NCBI GenBank assembly: GCA_913063365.1
Contig: CAJXYC010000002.1
Coordinates: 1-35,715, forward strand
Length of the DNA: 35,715 bases
Origin: an uncultured Cellulomonadaceae bacterium
GTDB lineage: Bacteria > Actinomycetota > Actinomycetes > Actinomycetales > Microbacteriaceae
Reading direction: 5' to 3'
Of this stretch, positions 14,634-24,800 are shown piece by piece. The position numbers were made by a program, and so were the translations under genes. Numbering within the stretch: the stretch's first letter is position 1; each line of letters opens with the position of its first letter. Below the pieces are notes generated by a model that saw only the letters and a program-made list of their open reading frames with translations, did not search any database and had not been told where the DNA came from.

Positions 14634-17086
14634 TCGAGCCCGGCTGCCTCTCCAACGGAGCCGATTGTGGCCGGAAGGGGTGTTCCTGAGCCGTCTCTCT
14701 TGCTCGTGTCAGTGGGGAGCTCGACTGCTCGTCCGCCCTGGCTGACCGCGCGGGGCGATGCCGCCACCGCCGCGAGCACCAAGGTGTCTTCGCCTTTCAA
14801 GAAACTGTGACCCCGGACACCTTTTGTGCCACGACCCTTGGCGGGGAACTCAGAGAGGGCGCTCAGTTTGACCCGACCAGGCCCCATTCCAGACAGCGCC
14901 TGTGCTGTGGAGGACACCGACACCAGCACGTGGTCTAAGGAGTAGGCAGTACCAAAGCAGATCACCTCAGCCTCGCTGTTCAGAGAAATACCACTCATCC
15001 CGGAGGCCCCGGCTCCTTGCGGTCTCACCTGGTCGGCTCCAAACCGCAAGACCTGAGCGTCTGAGGTGACAAATGTCAGCCAGTCGGCATCGCCGGCCAT
15101 TCCCACTCCGACGACCCGATCGTCTGGTTTGAGACCGAGCAGGCTCTGGGAGGTTTTCTCCGGGAGAGCCGACAGGTCGATTCTCTTGACAGTGCCCTGC
15201 GCGGTGCCAAGCGCGATAGTGGGAGCAGCTGATCCGAGGGCGAACAGCCCCAGCACCCCTTCGCCTCGGGGCAAATCGAGGAAGCTTGCGAGGTTTACCC
15301 CGTCTTTTGGCGTGGGCTTTCCCGGGTCGAGGGCCGTGAAATCACCTGGTTCAATTCGGAGAAGGTGGCCGTGGGTGGTGACAACACCGAGTGGGCTTCT
15401 CGTGCTGGAGCGGAATTGGCTGAGCAGCGCATCGTGGCTCACGCGTTTGGCGGGAGGCGGAAACTCCGTTCCCTCGATGCGGGATGCCAGCCCGGTCGTC
15501 GTCAACAGCACCACGCAGTCCGTGTCTTTGCGCTCCAGTGATGCGGGGGTCTTCGCGGAGGCGGTGGGAGCTGGCGTGTTGTCGGCCGCCCGGATTTCGG
15601 TCCGGCGTGGCGAAGGGAATTTCTCCTTCATCTCTAGGAGCTCGGCGGAGACCAGCGCACGGATCTTTTCCGGTGCTCCTAGCAGACCTTCGAGCTCCGC
15701 AATGTCTTCTCGCAGCTGGTCCCGTTCGGTTTCTAATTCAATCCGGGAGAACTTTGTCAGCCGGCGCAGTCTCAGCTCCAGGATGTAATCGGCCTGAAGC
15801 TCGGTGAGGTCAAAGACCGAACACAGTGTTGCTTTCGCGGCCTGGGCGTCGTCACTTCCGCGAATGACTTGAATCACCTCGTCAATATCGACAATCGCGA
15901 TGAGCAATCCATCCACTAGGTGCAGGCGGTCTTGCTTCTTTTTCAGTCGGAACTGGCTACGCCGGGTCGTGACGTTAATTCGGTGGTCAATAAACACCTG
16001 GAGAAGCTCTTTGAGTCCCAAGGTCTGTGGTTGCCCCTCCACGAGGGCGACCGAGTTAATAGAGAAGCTCTCTTCTAGGGGGGTTAAACGGTAGAGCTGC
16101 TGCAGGACCAATTCTGGATCAAAGCCCGATTTCACCGAGATGACGAGGCGTAATCCATGGCGCCTGTCCGTGAGGTCGTTGACGTCGCTGATCCCCTGAA
16201 TTTTCTTGGCGATTACCCCCTCTTTGATTTTTTCGATGACCCGCTCTGGACCTACGAGGTAGGGAAGTTCGGTGACGACCAGGCCTTGGCTCCGCGGGCC
16301 CACCTGTTCGACATTCACCCGGGCTCTGGTTCGAAAACTTCCACGTCCTGTTCGGTAGGCATCGCCAATCCCGTCTCGACCGACAATGATTCCTCCGGCC
16401 GGAAGGTCGGGGCCAGGGACAATTTTCATGAGCGCCTTCACATCGGCGTCTGGATGGTCGATTAGGTGGCGGGCGGCGTCAATGATTTCGCCCGGGTTAT
16501 GGGGCGCCATATTGGTGGCCATCCCGACAGCAATTCCGCTGGCCCCGTTGATCAGCAAATAGGGCAGGGCGGCGGGAAGCACGCTTGGCTGTTGCAGTTG
16601 GTTGTCGTAGTTCGGCACGAAATCGACGGTGTCCTCATCGATTTCATCGACCATCGCCAGGGCTTCGGCCTGCAGCCTCGCTTCGGTGTAGCGCGCCGCT
16701 GCCGGACCGTCATCGAGAGATCCGAAGTTCCCGTGACCATCGACCATGGGCAGGCGCATCGTGAAGTCTTGGGCGAGGCGCACCAACGCGTCGTAAATGG
16801 CGCTGTCGCCATGCGGGTGGAGCTTTCCCATCACTTCACCAACGACACGGGCCGATTTCACGTGGCCTTTTTCTGGCACCAACCCCATTTGCGCCATTTG
16901 ATAGAGAATCCGTCGCTGCACCGGTTTCATTCCGTCTCGGGCGTCGGGAAGAGCCCGTTGGTAGATGACCGAATAGGCGTATTCCAGGAAGGAATCCGAC
17001 ATTTCGTCGGTCAGTTCGATGTCGACAATCCGGTCAGCCGAGTTGTCAGCGGGGTCTGACGCCGGGGGTGAAGGAGGCGGAGTCAT
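14630..17086 (-). CDS. parC: Type IIA topoisomerase A subunit (topoisomerase IV ParC / GyrA-like)
   Basis: EYAYSVIYQRALPDARDGMKPVQRRILYQM, ARVVGEVMGKLHPHGDSAIYDALVRLAQDFTMR, AARYTEARL (catalytic Tyr). Confidence 0.93.
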   Translation of the reverse strand: MTPPPSPPASDPADNSADRIVDIELTDEMSDSFLEYAYSVIYQRALPDARDGMKPVQRRILYQMAQMGLVPEKGHVKSARVVGEVMGKLHPHGDSAIYDALVRLAQDFTMRLPMVDGHGNFGSLDDGPAAARYTEARLQAEALAMVDEIDEDTVDFVPNYDNQLQQPSVLPAALPYLLINGASGIAVGMATNMAPHNPGEIIDAARHLIDHPDADVKALMKIVPGPDLPAGGIIVGRDGIGDAYRTGRGSFRTRARVNVEQVGPRSQGLVVTELPYLVGPERVIEKIKEGVIAKKIQGISDVNDLTDRRHGLRLVISVKSGFDPELVLQQLYRLTPLEESFSINSVALVEGQPQTLGLKELLQVFIDHRINVTTRRSQFRLKKKQDRLHLVDGLLIAIVDIDEVIQVIRGSDDAQAAKATLCSVFDLTELQADYILELRLRRLTKFSRIELETERDQLREDIAELEGLLGAPEKIRALVSAELLEMKEKFPSPRRTEIRAADNTPAPTASAKTPASLERKDTDCVVLLTTTGLASRIEGTEFPPPAKRVSHDALLSQFRSSTRSPLGVVTTHGHLLRIEPGDFTALDPGKPTPKDGVNLASFLDLPRGEGVLGLFALGSAAPTIALGTAQGTVKRIDLSALPEKTSQSLLGLKPDDRVVGVGMAGDADWLTFVTSDAQVLRFGADQVRPQGAGASGMSGISLNSEAEVICFGTAYSLDHVLVSVSSTAQALSGMGPGRVKLSALSEFPAKGRGTKGVRGHSFLKGEDTLVLAAVAASPRAVSQGGRAVELPTDTSKRDGSGTPLPATIGSVGEAAGLD

Positions 17087-17089
17087 AAG

Positions 17090-18217
17090 ATGGCGACCAT
17101 GTTACCGGCGAGCTCCCGGCCTCCACGGAGCCTTGCCGATACGGGGGAAAACCTCATTTCGCAGGTCACCGACCCGTCTCCCGGAGCCGCTCGCAAAGTG
17201 GCGGTGGTGGTGATTGACGGGCTTGGCAGCCAGCAATTAGTCGCGCATTCTGGACACGCTCGGTTTTTGCATCGGCGCTTTCAGGACTCCGGGGAAGAAA
17301 GGTATTCGGGTCTGCCGTCAACCACGGCGAGTGCGTTGGTGAGTATTACGACCGGAGCGACCCCAGGTCAGCACGGTCTTCTTGGCTACCAAGTCCGCGA
17401 CCCGGAATCAGGGCACCTTGTTAATCACTTGAAGCCGTTTCCCGCTGGTGTGACCGCGTCAACCTGGCAGCCGGTGCCCACCGTGTTTGAACAGGCCACC
17501 GAGCGGGGCATTCCGGCCCGAGCATTGTGTGAGGAACGGTTCCGAGGAACAGACTTCACCGAAGCCACTCTGCGAGGTGCTGATCTGCGGGGTGTCGGGA
17601 AGCTCCCTGAGCACCTGCACCAGCTTCGGTCTTTTTTTGACGAGGTCGACGCGGGCTTTGCCTATGTGTATTGGCCTGCTGTCGACAGGATGGGACACCA
17701 ACACGGCGTCGATAGTGATCAGTGGCGGGATGCGGTGGAAGCTGTGGATGCGTTTTGTGCGGAACTGGCGGGGGTGTTGACGCCGGGCGAAGCCGTCACG
17801 GTCACTGCCGACCACGGAATGCTGGATGTGGCAGACGCCGAGCGATTTGTGTTCTCCGCGTCTCACCCGCTCCGCGCAGATGTGGCTCTGTGGGCCGGAG
17901 AGCCCAGATGCGTCCACCTCTACCTCCACGAGGGCGTCGAGTCCGGCCGATGGGCGGAAATGTTCCAGGAGACTCTCGGCCATGGTTTCCGGGTGCGGAC
18001 ACGAACACAGTTGCTGGGGGCGGGAGTTTTCGGGGCTGTCTTGCCGGAAAACGAGCCCCGAATCGGTGATGTGGTGGCGTTCGCGGAGGGGCGGTCGTCG
18101 CTCTATGACGAACAGACGGCCTCTAGCTCATCGCTCGCGATGCGAGGGCAGCATGGGTCATTTAGCGATGCGGAAATCAGAGTCCCGCATATCCCGCTTA
18201 ACGACGGGGGTTCTTAA
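17090..18217 (+). CDS. Alkaline phosphatase family / type I phosphodiesterase-nucleotide pyrophosphatase-like protein
   Basis: VAVVVIDGLGSQQL, GLPSTTASALVSITTGATPGQHGLLGY, YWPAVDRMGHQHGVDS, VTVTADHGMLDV metal-site motifs. ATG at 17099 is an alternative start. Confidence 0.88.
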   Translation: MATMLPASSRPPRSLADTGENLISQVTDPSPGAARKVAVVVIDGLGSQQLVAHSGHARFLHRRFQDSGEERYSGLPSTTASALVSITTGATPGQHGLLGYQVRDPESGHLVNHLKPFPAGVTASTWQPVPTVFEQATERGIPARALCEERFRGTDFTEATLRGADLRGVGKLPEHLHQLRSFFDEVDAGFAYVYWPAVDRMGHQHGVDSDQWRDAVEAVDAFCAELAGVLTPGEAVTVTADHGMLDVADAERFVFSASHPLRADVALWAGEPRCVHLYLHEGVESGRWAEMFQETLGHGFRVRTRTQLLGAGVFGAVLPENEPRIGDVVAFAEGRSSLYDEQTASSSSLAMRGQHGSFSDAEIRVPHIPLNDGGS

Positions 18218-19257
18218 GCCGGGTCGCTGTCGTCGTCTGGCTTTGCGCCAAACACGATGTCGTCCCAGCTCGGCATCTCCGGGCGACCTTTGCGGGGGGC
18301 GGGCTTTTCGTCGGCAGACTCTTCTTCCTGCGGTGGTATCTCTCCAGTGCCAGGGAACTGGTGAACTTCAGCGCCTGCGTCCTCGTCCGAGTCGTCCTGA
18401 ACGAGACGAATGCTTCCCGTGGAGGGGTGTCTACTCTTGACGTCCTCTGCTTCTGAGCTCGGAGCTGGTTCTCGCTCGCCACGTCGACGACGAAGCGCTT
18501 CCAGTAAATCTGCTGTTTCGTTGCTGGTGTCACCGGTGGTGGGAGCAGCAGGGTCTGGTCCCGTCTTTCCATACGGAACGGGCTCTGTTAGTGGGCCCGT
18601 ATCGGATAGGGGCATCTCGTCGAACATCTCCGAATCAAACCGCTCGCCCGCGGGGTTCTCATCAGTCGCGACGACGGGACGAAGGCGGGGAATCAGCGGC
18701 CCTTGGATGGGCTCGGACTGGCTGAGGGCCGTGGCGTCATCGTTTTGGGGGACAAGGATTTGTTTTCTGGGGTCAAAACTCCAGACAGCTTTGTGTTCCA
18801 CCTCGTTGCTGTCGGCGAAAGCAGCCTCGACAAACCACCCAGACTCTTCTTTCCACGCTGACCAGGTGGCCGCCCCTGCTCCAATGTCATTTAACCGGGC
18901 GCGAACAGATTCACCGAAGCTGGTGTGCCCGTCGCGGTCAGATCCGTGGGCAAACTGAATGGCTTGAGCCTGTTGGGCAATAAATTCGCGCTCGGCAATA
19001 ACGGGGCCTTCGAACATTGCGACGTAATCGACTGTTTCCCCGGTGAGGTCAGCGACCTGCTGAGCGGTAAGACCGCGGCGGATATGGGCTTGGATATCTT
19101 TCGGGGCGACTCGTTTGGGGCCTGCCGCCGTCGCTCCGACCGGTCTGCGGACCGCATCGGTAAGCGTCTGATCAATCGGAAGGTGGAAGCGCTCTCCGGT
19201 GTCAGTCATGACCACTAACTTGTCGTCGTCACGACCCACTACCTGCAGAGTGCGCAT
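18214..19257 (-). CDS. sepH: Septation protein SepH (DUF3071)
   Basis: MRTLQVVGRDDDKLVVMTDTGERFHLPI and HIRRGLTAQQVADLTGETVDYVAMFEGPVIAEREFIAQQAQ; acidic, low-complexity C-terminus. Confidence 0.9.
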   Translation of the reverse strand: MRTLQVVGRDDDKLVVMTDTGERFHLPIDQTLTDAVRRPVGATAAGPKRVAPKDIQAHIRRGLTAQQVADLTGETVDYVAMFEGPVIAEREFIAQQAQAIQFAHGSDRDGHTSFGESVRARLNDIGAGAATWSAWKEESGWFVEAAFADSNEVEHKAVWSFDPRKQILVPQNDDATALSQSEPIQGPLIPRLRPVVATDENPAGERFDSEMFDEMPLSDTGPLTEPVPYGKTGPDPAAPTTGDTSNETADLLEALRRRRGEREPAPSSEAEDVKSRHPSTGSIRLVQDDSDEDAGAEVHQFPGTGEIPPQEEESADEKPAPRKGRPEMPSWDDIVFGAKPDDDSDPA

Positions 19258-19314
19258 CAGACCTCCTGTGCTGCCGTGTGACTAGAATGGCACGCCCCAC
19301 AATGCCGGTGGTGA

Positions 19315-19353
19315 TTTACCGACAGCGTGGCGGAATGGGAATAATCCGGTAAA
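19315..19353 (+). promoter_or_regulatory. Inverted repeat TTTACCG...CGGTAAA upstream of DUF4193 gene
   Basis: 7-bp perfect arms at 19315-19321 and 19347-19353 with a 25-nt spacer. Confidence 0.35.
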
Positions 19354-19453
19354 GAGGTGTGTTGCACACCGAAATACAGCGTTTTCCCGAGACACTCGGG
19401 GGGACATTTCGGGGTAACACCCGGTCCAGCACGAAGGGTAGGAGTCACAACAG

Positions 19454-19747
19454 ATGGCCACCGACTACGACGCACCACGCAAAGTCGAGGAGGAGACCGA
19501 ATCTATCCAGGCGCTCCAGGAGCGTGTTCCCGATAAGTTGAGCGGCGCTGTCGACAGCGAAGACGCCGACAATCCGGGCAGCGTGGAACTGGCAGGCCAG
19601 GATCTTGCCAACGTCGAGCTCGATGTGGTGGTGCTTCCGCCTCAGGAAGACGAGTTCACCTGCGTCGAGTGCTTCCTGGTGAAACACCGCTCACAGCGTG
19701 ACCACGACACCAAACTGGGGTCTGTGTGTCGCGAGTGCTCGGTTTAG
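19454..19747 (+). CDS. DUF4193 domain-containing protein
   Basis: MATDYDAPRK..EESIQALQERVPDK..DLANVELDVVVLPPQEDEFTCVECFLVKHRSQ..VCRECS; SD GGTAGGAG upstream. Confidence 0.92.
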   Translation: MATDYDAPRKVEEETESIQALQERVPDKLSGAVDSEDADNPGSVELAGQDLANVELDVVVLPPQEDEFTCVECFLVKHRSQRDHDTKLGSVCRECSV

Positions 19748-20187
19748 GAGCCCGTCGACTTTTCCCACGCTGACGTCACCGTCTGCGGCTTTCTCGTGGA
19801 GACCAGCCAGTAGGGCGTGGGGTCTCTCGCGTCGTCCAGATACACCTTCACCGCCGTGGTAATCCACGGGCGGATGACCAGGTGGGCCCTCGCGTCCAAA
19901 AAGATTCCTTTTTCGTCTCGCGCTCTCTCACGGGTGACTGGCTCAATCCGGTCGATGTAGCGGTAGTCCAGACGTGCGCGTCCTGCCTGTAGCTCGCTCC
20001 CGTTTAATACAAGGACAGGCGCCGTGAACCACAGGAAACCGGTGGCTGCAGCCCAGAACAGCAGGCCCAGCACGACGCCCAGAATCCAGTTGAGTGGAAG
20101 GAAGATGAGAAGCGTCGTCGGGACTAGCAGGAAGAGCGCCAGAATCATCCACCACGACGGCGTCATCCGCTCCCGATACTCCGTCAC
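19744..20187 (-). CDS. DUF3093 domain-containing membrane protein
   Basis: VTEYRERMTPSWWMILALFLLVPTTLLIFLPLNWILGVVLGLL plus LVIRPWITTAVKVYLDDARDPTPYWLVSTRKP. GTG start 20187 chosen; ORF track opens at 20232. Confidence 0.82.
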   Translation of the reverse strand: MTEYRERMTPSWWMILALFLLVPTTLLIFLPLNWILGVVLGLLFWAAATGFLWFTAPVLVLNGSELQAGRARLDYRYIDRIEPVTRERARDEKGIFLDARAHLVIRPWITTAVKVYLDDARDPTPYWLVSTRKPQTVTSAWEKSTGS

Positions 20188-20218
20188 ACCCTTATTCGAC
20201 CACGTATAGCCTGGGAGC

Positions 20219-20677
20219 GTGGAGCAGGACAATCGGGTGCAGATTCTCGTTCAGGGGTCTCCTCCTCAATCGGCCAGGCCCGGCGACGCCGGAATGGACC
20301 TTGTCGCGAGAGAGTCGGTGACTCTGCCGCCCTTGGGCAGAGCGTTGGTCCCCACGGGCGTGTCGATTGCCCTCCCACCCGGTTACCTCGCCTGGATTAC
20401 CCCGCGGAGTGGTTTGGCCATCAAGCATGGAATCAGCATGGTGAACGCCCCCGGCATCATCGATGCCGGTTATCGCGGCGAAATCTCTGTGGTGTTGTGG
20501 AATACCGACCCGAACGAACAGTTTGAGGTGGTGGCAGGGGAGCGGATTGCCCAGATGATTGTGACTCCACACAGTGTCGCCCATATGGTGCAGGTGGATT
20601 CTCTACCCGGTTCTCACCGCGGTGAGGGAGGATTTGGTTCGACAGGCACAACAGACACTGCAGGAGAGACCCCGTGA
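20219..20677 (+). CDS. dut: dUTP diphosphatase
   Basis: All five dUTPase motifs: GDAGMDLVA, PRSGLAIKHG, GIIDAGYRGEISV, ERIAQMIV, GEGGFGSTG. Confidence 0.96.
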   Translation: MEQDNRVQILVQGSPPQSARPGDAGMDLVARESVTLPPLGRALVPTGVSIALPPGYLAWITPRSGLAIKHGISMVNAPGIIDAGYRGEISVVLWNTDPNEQFEVVAGERIAQMIVTPHSVAHMVQVDSLPGSHRGEGGFGSTGTTDTAGETP

Positions 20678-21327
20678 GCGATATCGCCACCAGCTTCGCC
20701 GCTGACGACTACGAATACCCCAAGTCAGCTCCTGTTGACCGTGCTGAACGGGGACCGCTTGACGATCAAGAGGCGGGAAGCGTCAAACCTGCGATTGATC
20801 TCGGTGCGGTCCGCATTGAGCCACGCCGCGGGTTGCAGATGCGGCTGGAAGTGGAAAAGACCAACAACCGAGTGGTGGCCGTCACGCTAGAAATCGATGG
20901 CTCAACCGTTCAGGTGCAGCCCTTTGCGGCCCCTCGGTCCACCGGGTTGTGGCTCGGTATTCGGCAGCAGATTTCTGACCAGGTGAGTAAGCAAGGGGGC
21001 ACCGTGGATGCCCGCGATGGAGAGTTTGGCCCGGAACTCCTGGCTCAGGTGCCCGTGCAGAGCGGAGGCCAGTACTCGACCCGCACCGTGCGTTTCATTG
21101 GAGTGGATGGCCCGAGATGGTTCCTCCGCGGCGTGATTGGTGGCCCGGCAGCGGGAGACCCTGCCGCGGCCGACACCATCCACGAGGTCTTCCGCAGCAT
21201 CGTGGTTGTTCGGGGGGACACTCCCATGCCGCCACGCGAACTGCTTCCCCTGAAGATGCCACCGGCTGCCGATAATCCTGCGGCTACGGCTGCTCCTGCA
21301 GAACCTGAGGCGGACGCGGCCGGGTGA
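20674..21327 (+). CDS. DUF3710 domain-containing protein
   Basis: Overlaps dut by 4 bp; DLGAVRIEPRRGLQMRLEVE, WFLRGVIGGPAAGDP, MPPRELLPLKMP. Confidence 0.9.
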   Translation: MSDIATSFAADDYEYPKSAPVDRAERGPLDDQEAGSVKPAIDLGAVRIEPRRGLQMRLEVEKTNNRVVAVTLEIDGSTVQVQPFAAPRSTGLWLGIRQQISDQVSKQGGTVDARDGEFGPELLAQVPVQSGGQYSTRTVRFIGVDGPRWFLRGVIGGPAAGDPAAADTIHEVFRSIVVVRGDTPMPPRELLPLKMPPAADNPAATAAPAEPEADAAG

Positions 21328-22022
21328 GCGAGGAGTCCCCGACGGTGTCGTCGTCCCTTCGCCGCAGCCTCAGTAACTCAGCGTTCGCGGCGGTAGAGCC
21401 TGGGCAACAACCGACGGCTGCTGATGTGTGGGCAGCTCTCGGTGGTCGACGGGGAGTGGTCGAATCGGTTCTTCCGGGGCTCGTCTTCCTCATCGTTTAC
21501 ACCATCACCCAATCGCTTGCGTGGTCAGTGCTCACACCGCTCGTGGCCTCCGTTGGCTTTATCGTGGCCAGGCTTCTCCAGCGGTCTCCGATTCAACCCG
21601 CGGTTGTGGGGCTATTTGGTGTGGCAATCTCTGCTGCCGTCGCGATCATTTCTGGGCGTCCCGAGAACAATTTCGTCCTTGGCCTGTGGGTGAACGCTGT
21701 GACCCTCACGGTTCTGCTCGGGTCGTTCCTTTTTCGCAGGCCCCTTATCGGTGTGATTGCGGGTGCTCTCGTCGGAGATTCGGAATGGTTTCGCGATCGA
21801 GCTCGCCTCACCATGGCGTCGGTGGCAACCCTGCTTTGGGCGGGGCTTTTTGGTCTCCGCTTGGCGGTGCAAGTGCCTCTTTACCTGGCGGGGGAGCAGG
21901 CAGTGCAGGCGCTGGCGACGGCAAAATTGGTAATGGGAATTCCTCTGTATGGCCTCACGCTGTGGTTGACCTGGTTGCTGTTGCGCTCGGTTTATCGCCG
22001 TGACGAGACAACGGCGGAGTGA
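21324..22022 (+). CDS. DUF3159 domain-containing membrane protein
   Basis: Overlaps previous ORF by 4 bp; hydrophobic, GLWVNAVTLTVLLGSFLFRRPLIG, family-typical position after DUF3710. Confidence 0.88.
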   Translation: MSEESPTVSSSLRRSLSNSAFAAVEPGQQPTAADVWAALGGRRGVVESVLPGLVFLIVYTITQSLAWSVLTPLVASVGFIVARLLQRSPIQPAVVGLFGVAISAAVAIISGRPENNFVLGLWVNAVTLTVLLGSFLFRRPLIGVIAGALVGDSEWFRDRARLTMASVATLLWAGLFGLRLAVQVPLYLAGEQAVQALATAKLVMGIPLYGLTLWLTWLLLRSVYRRDETTAE

Positions 22023-22031
22023 TAGATTTAG

Positions 22032-22043
22032 CTTCACGTGAAG
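22032..22043. promoter_or_regulatory. Perfect 12-bp palindrome CTTCACGTGAAG in acnA leader
   Basis: Direct reading; lies between the DUF3159 stop and the acnA SD (GGAGG). Confidence 0.45.
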
Positions 22044-22059
22044 ATAATTGGAGGATCTG

Positions 22060-24750
22060 GTGGCGAGTAAGAACAGCTTGGGTGCACAAGACACCCTGAC
22101 CGTTGGTGGTACTGACTACGAGATCTACCGAATCGATGCCGTCGAAGGCTCCGAGCGGTTGCCCTTCAGCCTCAAGGTCCTCCTCGAGAACCTGCTCCGC
22201 ACGGAAGATGGCGCCAACATCACCGCCGAGCAGATTCGCTCGTTGGGCGCCTGGGATGCTACTGCCGAGCCCTCCACCGAAATCCAGTTCACTCCGGCGC
22301 GCGTTGTCCTCCAAGACTTCACCGGTGTCCCGTGCATTGTCGATCTCGCCACCATGCGAGAGGCAATCGTGGAGCTGGGCGGCGATGCCCAGAAAGTCAA
22401 CCCCCTTTCGCCTGCCGAGCTGGTCATCGACCACTCGGTGATTGCCGACCTTTTCGGTCATGAAGACTCGCTTCGAAAGAACGTCGAGCTCGAATACGAG
22501 CGAAATGGAGAGCGCTATCAGTTCCTGCGGTGGGGTCAGACCGCCTTCGAAAACTTCAAAGTGGTCCCTCCCGGCACCGGAATCGTCCACCAGGTCAACA
22601 TCGAACACTTGGCCAAAGTCGTCTACCACCGCAACGTCGACGGCGTCGTTCAGGCCTTCCCCGACACCTGTGTCGGCACCGACTCGCACACCACGATGGT
22701 TAATGGTCTTGGTGTCTTGGGCTGGGGTGTCGGAGGTATTGAGGCAGAGGCAGCCATGCTGGGCCAGCCCGTCTCGATGCTCATTCCGCGTGTCGTCGGT
22801 TTCAAGCTCACCGGTTCGATTCCGACGGGCGTCACCGCGACCGATGTCGTGCTCACCATTACCCAGATGCTGCGCGAACACGGTGTGGTCGGCAAATTCG
22901 TCGAGTTCTACGGCGCTGGTGTGGCGGAGGTTCCCCTTGCCAACCGCGCCACCATCGGAAATATGAGCCCTGAATTCGGCTCCACCGCTGCCATGTTCCC
23001 CATCGATGCCGTCACCTGCGATTACCTGCGGCTCACCGGTCGCGATGCCGATCAGATTGAGCTCGTCGAGGCCTACGCGAAAGCCCAGGGCCTATGGCAC
23101 GACCCGTCGATGGAAGCGGCCTACAGCGAATACATCGAGCTCGACCTGTCGACCGTGGTGCCGAGCATTGCCGGCCCACGTCGACCGCAGGACCGTATTG
23201 AGGTCTCTCACGCGAAAGAGCAATTTGAGAAAGATCTTGCCGACTACGTCGCAGCCGGCACGGCCGACCAGTCGGTCCCCGTCTCACTGGGAGATGAATC
23301 CTTCGGCCTGAAAAACGGGGCTGTCACTATCGCCGCCATCACCTCGTGCACCAACACGTCTAACCCTTCAGTCATGCTCGCTGCGGGTCTTCTGGCACGA
23401 AACGCCGGTCAGAAAGGCCTGAAGGCAAAGCCGTGGGTCAAAACAACCCTTGCGCCTGGATCCAAAGTTGTCACCGACTACTACGAGAAGGCGGGGTTGA
23501 TGGATGACCTCGAAAACCTTGGTTTCTACCTCGTGGGGTACGGCTGCACCACCTGCATTGGGAACTCTGGTCCGCTTGCGGACGAAATCTCCCAGGCCGT
23601 GAACGAGGCTGACTTGGCGGTCACTGCGGTGCTGTCGGGAAATAGGAACTTTGAGGGCCGTATTAACCCCGACGTGAAGATGAACTATCTGGCAAGCCCG
23701 CCCCTCGTCATCGCCTATGCCCTCGCCGGCACGATGGACTTTGACTTCGAGAACGAACCGCTCGGCCAAGACTCTGAAGGACACGACGTGTTCCTGCGGG
23801 ATATCTGGCCAAGCGCCTCCGAGGTGCAAGACACCATCGACTCCTCGATCGACACCGGCATGTTCGACAAGGAATATTCCGCCGTATTCGATGGAGATGA
23901 GCGGTGGCAGTCACTTCCGACTCCGACAGGTGACACTTTCGAGTGGGACCAAGACTCCACCTATGTCCGCAAGCCCCCCTACTTCGAGGGAATGGGAGCG
24001 GAGCCGGCACCGGTGACCGATATTGATCAGGCCAGGGTCCTGGCGCTTCTCGGCGACTCGGTCACCACGGACCACATTTCTCCCGCTGGCTCGATTCGCG
24101 CGGATAGCCCCGCCGGGCACTACCTGCAAAGCCACGGTGTGGACAGGCTGAACTTCAACTCGTATGGCTCCAGGCGTGGAAACCACGAAGTGATGATCCG
24201 CGGAACCTTTGCAAACATTCGGTTGAAGAACCTTCTGCTTGACGGAGTGGAGGGTGGATTCACCAGAGACTTCACCACCACGGACGGTGAACAGAGCTTC
24301 ATCTTCGATGCGGCCGAGAATTACCAGCGAAGCGGCACACCGCTCGTGGTGCTCGCTGGGAAGGAATATGGCTCTGGGTCATCTCGTGACTGGGCCGCCA
24401 AAGGAACGGCCCTGCTCGGCGTCAAGGCGGTCATTGCGGAGAGTTTCGAGCGGATTCACCGCTCCAACCTGATTGGTATGGGGGTCATCCCACTGCAGTT
24501 CCCGGAGGGACAGACCGCGGAAACGCTGGGGCTTGACGGCACTGAGATTTTCAGCATCTCAGGCATCGATGCACTAAACGCCGGCAAGACCCCTGACACC
24601 GTTCGGGTGATCGCGAGCCCCAGCGAGCACTCCGCTGCCAACAAGAGCGTTGTGGAGTTCGACGCTCGGGTGCGAATTGACACCCCCGGTGAAGCGGACT
24701 ACTACCGAAACGGCGGAATTCTTCCCTACGTCTTACGACAGTTGGTCTGA
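22060..24750 (+). CDS. acnA: Aconitate hydratase A
   Basis: Fe-S cysteine motifs [12 protein letters not shown] and [32 protein letters not shown] start 22060 preceded by GGAGG. Confidence 0.95.
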   Translation: MASKNSLGAQDTLTVGGTDYEIYRIDAVEGSERLPFSLKVLLENLLRTEDGANITAEQIRSLGAWDATAEPSTEIQFTPARVVLQDFTGVPCIVDLATMREAIVELGGDAQKVNPLSPAELVIDHSVIADLFGHEDSLRKNVELEYERNGERYQFLRWGQTAFENFKVVPPGTGIVHQVNIEHLAKVVYHRNVDGVVQAFPDTCVGTDSHTTMVNGLGVLGWGVGGIEAEAAMLGQPVSMLIPRVVGFKLTGSIPTGVTATDVVLTITQMLREHGVVGKFVEFYGAGVAEVPLANRATIGNMSPEFGSTAAMFPIDAVTCDYLRLTGRDADQIELVEAYAKAQGLWHDPSMEAAYSEYIELDLSTVVPSIAGPRRPQDRIEVSHAKEQFEKDLADYVAAGTADQSVPVSLGDESFGLKNGAVTIAAITSCTNTSNPSVMLAAGLLARNAGQKGLKAKPWVKTTLAPGSKVVTDYYEKAGLMDDLENLGFYLVGYGCTTCIGNSGPLADEISQAVNEADLAVTAVLSGNRNFEGRINPDVKMNYLASPPLVIAYALAGTMDFDFENEPLGQDSEGHDVFLRDIWPSASEVQDTIDSSIDTGMFDKEYSAVFDGDERWQSLPTPTGDTFEWDQDSTYVRKPPYFEGMGAEPAPVTDIDQARVLALLGDSVTTDHISPAGSIRADSPAGHYLQSHGVDRLNFNSYGSRRGNHEVMIRGTFANIRLKNLLLDGVEGGFTRDFTTTDGEQSFIFDAAENYQRSGTPLVVLAGKEYGSGSSRDWAAKGTALLGVKAVIAESFERIHRSNLIGMGVIPLQFPEGQTAETLGLDGTEIFSISGIDALNAGKTPDTVRVIASPSEHSAANKSVVEFDARVRIDTPGEADYYRNGGILPYVLRQLV

Positions 24751-24800
24751 TTCAGGCCTTCGTGTGGTGTTTTTGAGCCGCCGTCTCCTACGCTAGGGAT

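Noticed and set aside
14630-17086. Calling the parE/parC pair gyrB/gyrA
   Set aside because: Context (sepH, DUF7455, sigA; not dnaA/recF) and convergent arrangement fit the topoisomerase IV-type pair, though subunit naming needs phylogeny.
21955-22881. 308-aa minus-strand ORF antisense to acnA
   Set aside because: Shadow ORF with no recognisable family.
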